64,000 nucleotides of DNA, from positions 1 through 64,000 of the forward strand of contig NZ_WSSB01000013.1 in assembly GCF_009831765.1 (NCBI RefSeq), written 5' to 3'. The notes under the pieces are model-generated. The model saw only the letters and a list, made by a program, of their open reading frames with translations. It searched no databases and was not told the DNA's origin. Position numbers and translations under genes: made by a program. This DNA comes from Craterilacuibacter sinensis (GTDB lineage: Bacteria > Pseudomonadota > Gammaproteobacteria > Burkholderiales > Chromobacteriaceae). Below are positions 51,950-60,915 of the stretch, in pieces (within the stretch, counting starts at the first letter, position 1; each line of letters starts with the position of its first letter).

Positions 51950-53689
51950 ATGAGCATTATCCTGCACGGCGTCGCGGTAGGCGGGGGTATCGCCATCGGG
52001 CGCGCACACCTGCTGGCGCAGAGCATGACCGACGTGCCGCATGTGCTGCTCGCTTGCGAGGAGGTGCCGGCCGAGCAGTTGCGTTTTGACGAGGCAATCC
52101 GTGCCACGCGCAAAGAGCTGGAAATGCTCAGGGGCAGCATTCCGCAAAATGCCCCGGCCGAGCTGGGTGCCTTTTTGTCGCTGCACATTATGCTGCTGGG
52201 TGATATCACCATCTCGTACGAACCGCGGGAATTGATAGCCGAGCAGAACTGCAATGCAGAGTGGGCGCTCAAGCTGCAGTGCGACCGCCTGGTCGAGCAG
52301 TTCGATGCAATGGACGACGACTATTTGCGCGAGCGCAAGCACGACGTGTTGCAAGTGACCGAGCGCATCTTCAAGAATCTGCGCGGCCACGCGGGTGAAT
52401 TGCTGGCGCCCGATATTCTCGCCGACGATACCATTCTGGTCGCGCACGACTTGTCGCCGGCCGATATGGTGTACTTCAAGGAGTCCAACGTTGCGGCCTT
52501 TATTACCGATGTTGGCGGCAGCACCAGCCATACCGCCATCCTGGGGCGCGGTCTGGACTTGCCCTCGGTGATTGCGCTGCATCACGGGCGCGAGCTGATC
52601 TGCGAAGAAGAAGTCATCATCGTCGATGGCCTGCAAGGCGTGGTGATCATCAATCCCGAGCCTGTCGTGCTCGCCGAGTATCGCCGCCGCCAGCGTGCCT
52701 GGCGCGACAAGAAACGCAAGCTGTCCAAGGTGCGCAAGGCGCATGCCACCACCCAGGACGGCACCGTGATCGAACTGTTGGCCAATATCGAATTGCCCTC
52801 CGATGTAAACGATGTACACGGCAGCGGTGCCGTAGGCGTCGGCCTGTTCCGCAGCGAATTCCTGTTTCTCGGGCGCGACACCCTGCCATCGGAAGAAGAG
52901 CAGTATCTGGCCTACCGCGAAGTGGCCGAGTCGCTCAAGGGCGCGCCGGTGACCATACGCACCATGGATCTGGGTGCCGACAAGAACCCCAAGTGGCTGG
53001 GACGCAGCAGCGCCGATAACCCCGCGCTGGGCCTGACCGGCATCCGCCTGTGTCTGGCCGAGCCGCTGATGTTCCGCGAACAGCTTCGCGCCCTGCTGCG
53101 CGCCTCGGCGCACGGCAAGATCCGCATCCTGTTTCCCATGATCAACTCGCTCTCCGAGCTCAAACAGGCGCTGGCCCAGCTGGATTATGCACGGCAAGAA
53201 CTGCGCGAAGTCGGCTTCCCGTTTGCCGAAGAAATCGAAGTCGGTGCCATGATCGAGATCCCGTCGGCGGCGCTGGTGGTCGGCAGCTTCCTCAAATATG
53301 TCGACTTTGTCTCCATCGGTACCAATGACCTGATCCAGTACACGCTGGCGATAGACCGCAACGACGATTCGGTCAGCCATCTGTATGACCCCATCCACCC
53401 TGCTGTGTTGAAACTGATCGGCCACACCATCAAGACCGCCACCCGCGGCAATGTGCCGGTCTCTGTTTGCGGAGAAATGGCCGGCGATGCCAGACTCACC
53501 CGATTGCTGCTGGGCATGGGCCTGCGCCGCTTCTCCATGCACCCGGCCAGCGTGCTGGCGGTGAAGCAGGTGGTACGCGAAACCCACCTCGACACCATCG
53601 CCCCCATCGTGTCGCGCATGCTCAGAAGTGAAGATCCTGATAAGATTGCCGACCTGTTGCAACAACTCAATGCTCAGCCGGACGTTTGA
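51950..53689 (+). CDS. ptsI: PTS enzyme I
   Basis: The 579-aa PEP-protein phosphotransferase has an N-terminal HPr-binding domain, the phospho-His loop GGSTSHTAILGRGLDLP, and a PEP-binding C-terminal barrel (GLFRSEFLFLGRD, IRTMDLGADKNPKW, GAMIEIPSAA, SIGTNDLIQYTLAIDRND, VSVCGEMAGD). A ribosome binding site GGGGAGAG precedes ATG 51950. A terminator overlaps its stop codon. Confidence 0.97.
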   Translation: MSIILHGVAVGGGIAIGRAHLLAQSMTDVPHVLLACEEVPAEQLRFDEAIRATRKELEMLRGSIPQNAPAELGAFLSLHIMLLGDITISYEPRELIAEQNCNAEWALKLQCDRLVEQFDAMDDDYLRERKHDVLQVTERIFKNLRGHAGELLAPDILADDTILVAHDLSPADMVYFKESNVAAFITDVGGSTSHTAILGRGLDLPSVIALHHGRELICEEEVIIVDGLQGVVIINPEPVVLAEYRRRQRAWRDKKRKLSKVRKAHATTQDGTVIELLANIELPSDVNDVHGSGAVGVGLFRSEFLFLGRDTLPSEEEQYLAYREVAESLKGAPVTIRTMDLGADKNPKWLGRSSADNPALGLTGIRLCLAEPLMFREQLRALLRASAHGKIRILFPMINSLSELKQALAQLDYARQELREVGFPFAEEIEVGAMIEIPSAALVVGSFLKYVDFVSIGTNDLIQYTLAIDRNDDSVSHLYDPIHPAVLKLIGHTIKTATRGNVPVSVCGEMAGDARLTRLLLGMGLRRFSMHPASVLAVKQVVRETHLDTIAPIVSRMLRSEDPDKIADLLQQLNAQPDV

Positions 53690-53700
53690 TCCGGCTTTTT
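53676..53700 (+). terminator. Terminator embedded in the ptsI stop region
   Basis: AGCCGGA and TCCGGCT form the stem, with the ptsI TGA in the CGTTTGA loop, followed by five T residues. The start codon of the heptosyltransferase gene is only 5 bases further, so there is no room for a promoter between the terminator and that gene. Confidence 0.75.
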
Positions 53701-53704
53701 ACTT

Positions 53705-54856
53705 ATGCTGAAAGACGCCATCGATCTTGGCCGGGTGCAGCGCGCCCTGGTTGTTCGTCTGATGTTTCACGGGGATGTTCTGCTGTCGACGCCTGTGGTG
53801 ACCACGCTTAAAGAGATGGCGCCACATATCAATATCGACGCGCTGGTCTACCACGAAACACGGGATATGCTTTCCCTGCATCCTGATCTCGACCAAGTGT
53901 TTACGATTGACCGTAACTGGAAGAAGCAAGGCGTGTCGTTTCAGTTACGCCAGGAGTGGCGTCTTTTGTCGGCGTTGCGTGCGCGGCATTACGACTTGGT
54001 GGTGATTCTGAATGACAGCAACCGGGCGACTTGGCTGGTGAAACTGCTGTCTCCACGCTGGTCTGTTGGGCCGGATAATCCCGGGCGAGGCCGTTTATAC
54101 CGGAAAACGATGACGCATCGTTTTCAACTGGCGCGTAACCGGCATATGGTGGAGCTGCATCTGGACGCACTGCGCTGCCTTGGATTACCCGTCGACTCTT
54201 CCGCTGCGCATGCCCGGCTATCCATTGTTTCGGGAGCCGGGGCGGAGGCGAGTGTAGAAAATCATTTGTCAGTGCACGCCTTGCAGCCGGGCAACTTCGT
54301 ACTGGTCCATCCCGGTTCCCGCGGGGTTTACAAGTGCTGGCCAGAGTCGAAAATGGCCAGACTGATTGACACTTTGAGTGTGCAAGGTATACGCGTTGTG
54401 CTATCGGGCTCTCCTGCTGCTGCCGAACTGGAAATGCTGGTTAGGATCAAGGCTCAGTTGGCTCACCCTGTTGTTGATCTGAGTGGACAGCTCTCGCTTA
54501 AGGAACTGGCTGCTTTGGTGGCACAATCCGCGATGCTGATTGGGGTCGATTCGCTCCCCGTGCATCTGGCTTCGGCATGTCAGGTGCCTGTTGTCGCGCT
54601 GTTTGGACCATCGCTTGAGCAGGTGTGGGCACCATGGAGGACGCCACACCGGATTGTCGGTGCGACGTTGCCTTGTCGTCCCTGCGGGCTCGCTGGCTGT
54701 GGCGGCAGTGGGCAGAGCGATTGCATGGATAAGATAAGCGTGCAGGAGGTTCTGGATGCCGTGCAGTCGTTGCGCCAAACACTGGAAATCGCTCCACAAC
54801 ATCACCGGACTGATCGCGCATCGCGTACCCAGTTCGTCCGAGTAGACAAACATTGA
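53705..54856 (+). CDS. LPS core heptosyltransferase, GT9 family (RfaQ/WaaQ-like)
   Basis: The 383-aa enzyme has the ADP-heptose:LPS heptosyltransferase fold: ALVVRLMFHGDVLLSTPV at the N-terminus, VLVHPGSRGVYKCWPESKMARL, then VVDLSGQLSLKELAALVAQSAMLIGVDSLPVHLASA and VALFGPS for the nucleotide-sugar site. A Cys-rich segment (PCRPCGLAGCGGSGQSDCMD, about 322-341) follows, typical of RfaQ. It adds a heptose to the inner core and opens the eight-gene LPS operon. The msbA start overlaps its stop. Confidence 0.88.
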   Translation: MLKDAIDLGRVQRALVVRLMFHGDVLLSTPVVTTLKEMAPHINIDALVYHETRDMLSLHPDLDQVFTIDRNWKKQGVSFQLRQEWRLLSALRARHYDLVVILNDSNRATWLVKLLSPRWSVGPDNPGRGRLYRKTMTHRFQLARNRHMVELHLDALRCLGLPVDSSAAHARLSIVSGAGAEASVENHLSVHALQPGNFVLVHPGSRGVYKCWPESKMARLIDTLSVQGIRVVLSGSPAAAELEMLVRIKAQLAHPVVDLSGQLSLKELAALVAQSAMLIGVDSLPVHLASACQVPVVALFGPSLEQVWAPWRTPHRIVGATLPCRPCGLAGCGGSGQSDCMDKISVQEVLDAVQSLRQTLEIAPQHHRTDRASRTQFVRVDKH

Positions 54857-54858
54857 AT

Positions 54859-56622
54859 ATGATTCCAAACCAAGAAGTCGCTAGCCTGGCGTTGTACCGG
54901 CGCGTGATGGGGTATTTGCGCCCGCACTGGAAGGTCTTTGCCGTCTCGCTGCTGACCATGACTATTGCCGCGGCGACAGAGCCATTATTTGCCCGGCTGA
55001 TGAAACCGCTGATTGATGGTGGCTTTGTTGACCGTGACCCGGCTGCCATTATCTGGACGCCGCTGGCGATCGTCGGGCTTTTTCTGGTGCGCGGCGTGGC
55101 CAGCTTTATCAACGAATACTCGTCAAGCTGGTTGTCCGGCCATCTGGTGCAAAGTCTGCGCGAGGAAATGTTCGCGCGCATGTTGCGCCTGCCGGTCAAC
55201 TATTACGACCACCATCCCTCCGGCCGCATCCTGTCGCGGGTTGCCTTTGACGTGACCCAGGTCAGCGAGGCCGGTTTCAACGTCATCACGGTAACCGTCA
55301 AGGACGGGATTACCGTGATCGGCCTGCTGGGCCTGCTGCTCTATACCGACTGGAAGCTGACGCTGATCTGTCTGGCCGTCATGCCGGCCGTGTCTTTCTG
55401 CGTACGCTTTGTCAGCCGGCGTCTGCGTGGTTTGTCGCGCAAGAACCAGCAGGATATGGCCCAGTTGACGCAGGTGCTGAGCGAGAGCATAGACTGCCAG
55501 CGCGTGGTCAAGATCTACGGTGGTGAAGCTTACGAAGCGACGCGTTTTGGCCGCGCGGCAGAAGCAATACGCCACAACCTGGTCAAGGAGCGCTCGACCA
55601 GTGCAGCCAGCACTGGGGTGACCCAGCTGATCATTGCCTGTGCTTTGGCGGTCATCCTCTACTACGCCGGCGTGCAGGCGCAGGCCGGCCATTTCTCGGC
55701 TGGGGATTTCATGTCCTTCCTGACCGCCATGCTGATGCTGTTCGCGCCGATCAAACGCATTACCAGCATCAGCCAGACCGTGCAGAAGGGGCTGGCCGCC
55801 GCCGAAAGCGTGTTCAGCTTTCTTGATGAGCAAGGCGAGGCCGACCATGGCCGTGTGCGGCTGCAGGCGCCCAAGGGGGAGCTGGTGTTTGAGCGTGTGT
55901 CCTTTACCTATCCCGGCGCCGAGCGCCTGGCGCTGGATGGCGTCGAGCTGAGTGTGCGTGCCGGCGAAACGGTGGCGCTGGTCGGCTCCAGCGGCAGCGG
56001 CAAGACCACGCTGACCAGCCTGATCCCGCGCTTTTATGAGCCGGATGGCGGACGCATCCTGCTCGACGGCATTCCGCTGACCGAGATCTCGCTGGCCAGT
56101 CTGCGCGCGAATATCGCGCTGGTCAGCCAGGACGTGGTGCTGTTCAACGACAGCGTGGCCGCCAATATCGCCTATGGCCGGATCGGTGAAGTCAGTCTGG
56201 ACGAAGTACGTGAGGCGGCGCGTGCTGCCAATGCGCTCGAATTTATCGAGGCGATGCCACAAGGCTTCGACACTATGATCGGTGAAAACGGTACCCGTTT
56301 GTCCGGTGGCCAGCGCCAGCGTCTGGCGATTGCGCGCGCCATCCTCAAGAACTCGCCGATCCTGATTCTGGACGAGGCAACCAGCGCGCTGGATACACAG
56401 TCGGAACGGCTGGTGCAGTCGGCGCTGGAGCGGCTGATGCAGGGACGTACTACGCTGGTGGTCGCGCACCGCCTGTCCACCATCGAAAATGCCGACCGTA
56501 TCGTGGTGATGCACCAGGGACAGGTGGCCGAAGCCGGCCGCCATCAGGAGCTGCTGGCCCAAGACGGCATTTACAAAACGCTGCACCGTCTGCAATACCA
56601 GGCCGGCGGCGAACAAGGCTGA
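54859..56622 (+). CDS. msbA: Lipid A export ABC transporter MsbA
   Basis: The 587-aa half-transporter has six membrane helices (about 18-320) and a nucleotide-binding domain with Walker A (GSSGSGKTT), the signature LSGGQRQRLAIARA, Walker B (ILILDEATSALD) and H-loop VVAHRLST. It flips lipid A-core across the inner membrane. The N-terminal motif LYRRVMGYLRPHWK is family-typical. ATG 54859 is preferred over a TTG at 54853 that overlaps the previous stop. Only two bases separate it from the next gene. Confidence 0.93.
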   Translation: MIPNQEVASLALYRRVMGYLRPHWKVFAVSLLTMTIAAATEPLFARLMKPLIDGGFVDRDPAAIIWTPLAIVGLFLVRGVASFINEYSSSWLSGHLVQSLREEMFARMLRLPVNYYDHHPSGRILSRVAFDVTQVSEAGFNVITVTVKDGITVIGLLGLLLYTDWKLTLICLAVMPAVSFCVRFVSRRLRGLSRKNQQDMAQLTQVLSESIDCQRVVKIYGGEAYEATRFGRAAEAIRHNLVKERSTSAASTGVTQLIIACALAVILYYAGVQAQAGHFSAGDFMSFLTAMLMLFAPIKRITSISQTVQKGLAAAESVFSFLDEQGEADHGRVRLQAPKGELVFERVSFTYPGAERLALDGVELSVRAGETVALVGSSGSGKTTLTSLIPRFYEPDGGRILLDGIPLTEISLASLRANIALVSQDVVLFNDSVAANIAYGRIGEVSLDEVREAARAANALEFIEAMPQGFDTMIGENGTRLSGGQRQRLAIARAILKNSPILILDEATSALDTQSERLVQSALERLMQGRTTLVVAHRLSTIENADRIVVMHQGQVAEAGRHQELLAQDGIYKTLHRLQYQAGGEQG

Positions 56623-56624
56623 AC

Positions 56625-57410
56625 ATGCAAGCTGCTCATTCCGCTGCGCCCACGCTGGGTGTAGCCATTATTACCAAGAATGCCGGCGCCCATCTGGACA
56701 AGTGCCTGACGGCGCTGCGCCCCTGGGCCGACGATATCGTGTTGCTGGATTCGGGCAGCAGCGATGACACGCTGGTGATTGCGCGCGCGCATGGTGCACG
56801 GGTATTCGAAAACCGCGACTGGCCGGGTTTCGGCCCGCAGAAAAACCTGGCGATCAGCTACCTGGCTACCGACTGGGTGTTGTCGCTGGATGCGGACGAA
56901 GTGGTCAGCCCCGAACTGGCGGCGGCAATCGTGGCTGTGCTCTGCGCCCCGACTGCCGATGTCTACACCTTTTCCCGGCTGTCCAACTTCTGCGGGCGCT
57001 GGATGAAACACAGCGGCTGGCGCCCCGACCATATCCCGCGCCTGTTCCTCCGCGGGCAGGCCGAGTACTCGGCAGACCTGGTGCATGAACGGCTGCTGTT
57101 CACTGGCTCGGCACCATTGCTGGCCGGGGAACTGCTGCACTACTCGTTCGACAATCTGGACCAGGTGGTCGACAAGATGAACCGCTATTCGGCCGCCGGT
57201 GCCCTGCAGCGTTACCAGCGCGGCAAGCGTGGCGGCGGGATGGCCAGCGTGCTTGCCAAGACGTTGTGGTCTTTTATGCGTACTTATGTGTTACGGCGCG
57301 GCTTTCTGGACGGCCGTGAGGGCTTCATCCTGGCCGTCGCCAATGCCGAAGGGACTTACTATCGGCAGCTGAAATTGATGTATCTGGCTGAGAAGGGAGC
57401 GACCTCATGA
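56625..57410 (+). CDS. GT2 family glycosyltransferase, WaaE/LgtF/KdtX-like
   Basis: The 261-aa enzyme begins LGVAIITKNAGAHLDKCLTAL, followed by DDIVLLDSGSSDDTL, the DWPGFGPQKNLA motif and the DxD VLSLDADEVVSPEL, and then PRLFLRGQAEYSADLVHERLL. These are the marks of the beta-1,4-glucosyltransferases that decorate heptose I of the core. It sits immediately after msbA, as often in betaproteobacteria. The next gene overlaps its stop by 4 bases. Confidence 0.87.
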   Translation: MQAAHSAAPTLGVAIITKNAGAHLDKCLTALRPWADDIVLLDSGSSDDTLVIARAHGARVFENRDWPGFGPQKNLAISYLATDWVLSLDADEVVSPELAAAIVAVLCAPTADVYTFSRLSNFCGRWMKHSGWRPDHIPRLFLRGQAEYSADLVHERLLFTGSAPLLAGELLHYSFDNLDQVVDKMNRYSAAGALQRYQRGKRGGGMASVLAKTLWSFMRTYVLRRGFLDGREGFILAVANAEGTYYRQLKLMYLAEKGATS

Positions 57411-58258
57411 AGGTGTCGGTGATTGTGACAACCTATAACCGGCCGGATGCCCTAGCGGCCGTGCTTGAGGGTTTTCTGCATCAGCAGGGGGTAGCAACTG
57501 CCGATTGGGAAGTCGTGGTCGCAGATGACGGCTCTGGCGAAGAGACCCGCCGTGTCGTCGCCAGCTATCAGGGCAAGATGGAAGGCCGTTTGCTGCATGC
57601 CTGGCAGGAAGATAAGGGGTTCAGAGCGGCCGAGGCCAGGAATCTGGCCGTGACGAAATCCACAGGCGATTACCTGATCTTTCTGGACGGGGATTGCATT
57701 CCTTGTTCTGATTTCATTCAAGAGCACATGAGGCTGGCCGAGGCTGGCTGGTTCATTGCCGGCAACCGGGTACTCATGTCCGCCCATTTCACCGAGCAGT
57801 ACCTTGCAGGCTCAATCAAGCCGGTGACGAGTTGGTCCTTGTCCGACTGGTTGTGCTTTCGGAGTCGTAAAGAGATCAACAATGCGCTCGGATGGTTGCG
57901 GTTGGCCTTGCCCGGTTTCAGGAAGAAAAAACCAAAAGACTGGAAACTCTTCAGGACCTGCAATGCAGCCGTGTGGCGCAATGATTTTTATGCGGTCGAT
58001 GGTTTTGATTGCACTTTTTCAGGCTGGGGTTATGAAGATTCCGACTTGGCAGTCCGTTTGCTGCGTCTTGGGGTGAAGATAAAGAATGGTCGCTTTGCCG
58101 TTCCTGTCTTGCATCTGTGGCATCACGAAAATGACCGTTCGCAACATGATGAAAACTGGGCGCGTTTTGAACACTCGCTGCACGGTCAGCATGTCTGGGC
58201 CGAGGCTGGACTCTCGGCACTAGGTGGAGAGGAAAAAGTGAATGGGAGAGGGAAATGA
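57407..58258 (+). CDS. GT2 family glycosyltransferase with galactosyltransferase-type C-terminus
   Basis: The 283-aa enzyme has an N-terminal GT-A fold (VSVIVTTYNRPDALAAVLEGFLHQ, VVVADDGSGEETR, YLIFLDGDCIPCSDFIQEH with DGDC as DxD-type site) and ends with the GT7-C like acceptor motif GFDCTFSGWGYEDSDLAVRLLRLGVKI plus a HHEND. This pattern is used by enzymes that extend LPS core or glycan chains. The sugar donated cannot be told. ATGA overlaps on both sides. Confidence 0.85.
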   Translation: MKVSVIVTTYNRPDALAAVLEGFLHQQGVATADWEVVVADDGSGEETRRVVASYQGKMEGRLLHAWQEDKGFRAAEARNLAVTKSTGDYLIFLDGDCIPCSDFIQEHMRLAEAGWFIAGNRVLMSAHFTEQYLAGSIKPVTSWSLSDWLCFRSRKEINNALGWLRLALPGFRKKKPKDWKLFRTCNAAVWRNDFYAVDGFDCTFSGWGYEDSDLAVRLLRLGVKIKNGRFAVPVLHLWHHENDRSQHDENWARFEHSLHGQHVWAEAGLSALGGEEKVNGRGK

Positions 58259-59316
58259 TCCAGCCTGAAGGTATTAACCTAGTCTTTCATTCTATTCGTG
58301 CAGGCGGTGGCATGGAGCGTTATGTCCTCGATGTTATCGAAGAGTTGGCTCGCCGCGGGATCCGGGTTCGTGGTATCGCCAGGAAGACTCGTTGGCCGGG
58401 CATGTTACCGGCCGGGGTGGAACTGGTCGTGGTGCCGGATCGCACACCGTTCTCCCGGTTGAACAACTACCTGTTCGAGCAAAAAGCGTTGGATTATTGC
58501 CAGCCAGCGTGGCCGACGATAGGGATTTCCCGAGTTGTGGGCCGCGTGGATCTGGCTATCGTCGGTGGTACACATATCGGCCACCTCAAGGATAAGGGCA
58601 AGACCCGCTGGGGAGTGTTTGATCGCCTGACGGTCGCACACGAGCGGGGCCTTTACGCGAATGCCGGACATATCGTGGCGCATTCCGCACGTGTCCGCGA
58701 TGAGATCACCAGCTTGTATACCGTTCCTGCTGGCAAGGTTAGCACTCTTTACCCGCCAGTTGATACCATTAAGTTCAATCTTGGCGCACGAGCATCACGC
58801 GAACGCGTCAGGAAGGAACTCGGCATCCGGGACGACCAGTTCATGCTGCTGTTTCCTTCCAATAATCACAAGCTAAAGGGAGCGGACCTGATCCTCGCGG
58901 CGATGGAGGGATACGGTGATCGTGTCGTTCTGGCGGTGGCCGGCAAAGCGCCGCTGGATGCTCCCGGCGTGCTCAATCTCGGCATGCGCCAGGATATGCC
59001 TGAACTCTATGGCGCTGCGGATGCGACGATTTTGGCTTCAAAATATGAGGCCTTTGGACTGGTTGGGCCGGAGTCTATTTTGTGTGGAACGCCCGCTATG
59101 CTGGCTTCCAATATTGGTGCGGTTGAAGCGTTGCGATCGCCGGGTCTAGTAGTGTTCGAGCGATCCATCGTTTCACTGCGGGCCGCAATGAAGTTGCTGC
59201 AGGGAAATTCTTCCTCTGTAGCGATTACCAAACCTAGTGATTCTATTGTTTATCCCTATAGTTTAGAGGCGCATGTGGATGCTTTGTTGTTGAAGGTGGC
59301 TCATGGTTTTCACTGA
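58255..59316 (+). CDS. GT4 family glycosyltransferase
   Basis: The 353-aa GT-B enzyme has the N-terminal VFHSIRAGGGMERYVLDVIEELARRG, a middle AHSARVRDEITSLYTVPAGKVSTLYPPVDTIKF linker, LFPSNNHKLKGADLILAAM and the C-terminal E-x7-E type motif YEAFGLVGPESILCGTPAMLAS that binds the nucleotide sugar. LPS core or O-chain building is inferred from its location. It overlaps the previous gene by 4 bases and the next by 14. Confidence 0.87.
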   Translation: MIQPEGINLVFHSIRAGGGMERYVLDVIEELARRGIRVRGIARKTRWPGMLPAGVELVVVPDRTPFSRLNNYLFEQKALDYCQPAWPTIGISRVVGRVDLAIVGGTHIGHLKDKGKTRWGVFDRLTVAHERGLYANAGHIVAHSARVRDEITSLYTVPAGKVSTLYPPVDTIKFNLGARASRERVRKELGIRDDQFMLLFPSNNHKLKGADLILAAMEGYGDRVVLAVAGKAPLDAPGVLNLGMRQDMPELYGAADATILASKYEAFGLVGPESILCGTPAMLASNIGAVEALRSPGLVVFERSIVSLRAAMKLLQGNSSSVAITKPSDSIVYPYSLEAHVDALLLKVAHGFH

Positions 59317-60295
59317 CACAAATGAAAATATGCCGTTAGCTAGCATTATTTTAGTGACATACAATCAAGTCGCTTATGTACAAGAGGCCTTGCTGTCTGT
59401 TGCCGGACAGACCTATGGAAATCTGGAGATTGTCGTTTCTGATGATGCCTCGACTGATGGGACATTTGACCTGATTCTTGAGTTTTGTGAACAGTATGAT
59501 GGTCCGCATACATTCATTATAAATAGGAACGATGTCAATCTTGGCGTTGGAGGTAATTATGCAAAGGCTGTATCGCTAAGCCATGGTGAATTGGTCTTCG
59601 TAGCTGGGGGCGACGATGTTTCTTTACCTAGCCGTGTTGCACTAGTAGTCAATTTTTGGCTGGAGACAGGTAGGAAATTTGACTTGATTGCGTGTCATTT
59701 GATCGATATGTCTGTAGACGGAACTTGTTTGGGTGAGATCAAGGTTTCAAATCTTTCTGCATATACATCACTAAATGATTGGGTCGATAATCCTCCCCAT
59801 GTCATTGGTGCCGCTCAGGCTTGGACACGCCGTTTGTATGACCTCTTTGGAGGCTTGCCTAAGGGCGTGGTTGGAGAAGATTTTATTCTGTCGTTCCGTG
59901 CAATCTCACAGGGAAGAGCAGTGACGCTACCTCAGCCAGTTGTTTATTACCGCCGTGGCGGTTTGACTAATAAGCAAAAGGCTATGAGTGCACAGCAAGT
60001 CATTGCGGGTCTGTCGAAGAAAACTAAGAGTAGTTTTTTGGAGTGGTCATTATTGCTTGGGGATGCAGAAGCCTCTGGTGCGAGCGAGAGAGTGATGTCT
60101 TATCTTCGGCTGCATCAGCAAAGGGAGATCTGTATCGAAGAAATGTTGCTTAACAATCGCCCGTGGAGGGCATTGTTTGGGTGTCGAGAGGTCGATCTTG
60201 CCTTTCGGCTTAGGGTATTCGTTTATGCGGTCTGTCCAGAGCTTCTAGCACCTTTATTTTTCTTCAAACGTATCAAGTACACAGGGCAGGCATGA
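59303..60295 (+). CDS. GT2 family glycosyltransferase (O-antigen type)
   Basis: The 330-aa enzyme has a GT-A fold with ASIILVTYNQVAYVQEALLSVAGQ, LEIVVSDDASTDGTFDL and the DDVS site in LVFVAGGDDVSLPSRV. From here onwards codon use shifts to A/T-rich third positions, unlike the upstream LPS genes. This suggests a replaceable outer-core/O-antigen part of the locus. Confidence 0.86.
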   Translation: MVFTDTNENMPLASIILVTYNQVAYVQEALLSVAGQTYGNLEIVVSDDASTDGTFDLILEFCEQYDGPHTFIINRNDVNLGVGGNYAKAVSLSHGELVFVAGGDDVSLPSRVALVVNFWLETGRKFDLIACHLIDMSVDGTCLGEIKVSNLSAYTSLNDWVDNPPHVIGAAQAWTRRLYDLFGGLPKGVVGEDFILSFRAISQGRAVTLPQPVVYYRRGGLTNKQKAMSAQQVIAGLSKKTKSSFLEWSLLLGDAEASGASERVMSYLRLHQQREICIEEMLLNNRPWRALFGCREVDLAFRLRVFVYAVCPELLAPLFFFKRIKYTGQA

Positions 60296-60915
60296 CGATG
60301 CGTTTGCTAAAAAAAATAGAAAGATATTTCAAACTGAGGGCAATCCGCCGGATGCCCGCATATCAGCGTGGATCCGCACGCTTCAAGTTGGAATATGGAG
60401 AGCGCTACGAGTACGGCTTTGCCAGCTACGGGCTTCCAATCGTGGAGGACTGGAATCAAGGTACGACGCTGAAAATAGGATCGTTTTGCTCTATTGCTCA
60501 GGGCGTTCGTATACTGCTCGGTGGTGGACATCGTTTGGACTCGGTATCAACCTACCCATTTCCTTTGATGTTTTTAGATGGAGTTGGGGGCGGGTCTTGC
60601 CAGACCAGTAAGGGCGATGTTCTGATCGGTAGCGATGTATGGATCGGAATGGATGCACTGATCCTTTCTGGTGTGGTTATTGGCCATGGTGCAGTTATAG
60701 CTGCAGGCTCTGTGGTCAGTAAAAATGTTCCGCCATTTTCAGTCGTAGCAGGAAATCCAGCTAGGGTCGTCAAGTATCGTTTTGATGATGAAACAATAGC
60801 AGCATTGCTGGAAACCGAATGGTGGAAGGCTGATCAAGCGTGGTTGCTTAAAAATATTAATATGTTGTCTTCTGTCAATATCAAAGATTGGTTGGTGTTG
60901 TGTTCTTTCCGATAA
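60292..60915 (+). CDS. Left-handed beta-helix O-acetyltransferase (CatB/Vat-like)
   Basis: The 207-aa protein (or 205 from ATG 60298) has the hexapeptide repeat fold: LKIGSFCSIAQGVRILLGGGHRLDSVSTYPFP (His of the active site near 83), KGDVLIGSDVWIGMDALILSGVVIGHGAVIAAGSVVSKNVPPFSVVAGNPARVVKYRF. Acetylation of an LPS sugar is the likely role. It overlaps both neighbours and shares the A+T-rich codon use of the distal operon. Confidence 0.88.
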   Translation: MTMRLLKKIERYFKLRAIRRMPAYQRGSARFKLEYGERYEYGFASYGLPIVEDWNQGTTLKIGSFCSIAQGVRILLGGGHRLDSVSTYPFPLMFLDGVGGGSCQTSKGDVLIGSDVWIGMDALILSGVVIGHGAVIAAGSVVSKNVPPFSVVAGNPARVVKYRFDDETIAALLETEWWKADQAWLLKNINMLSSVNIKDWLVLCSFR

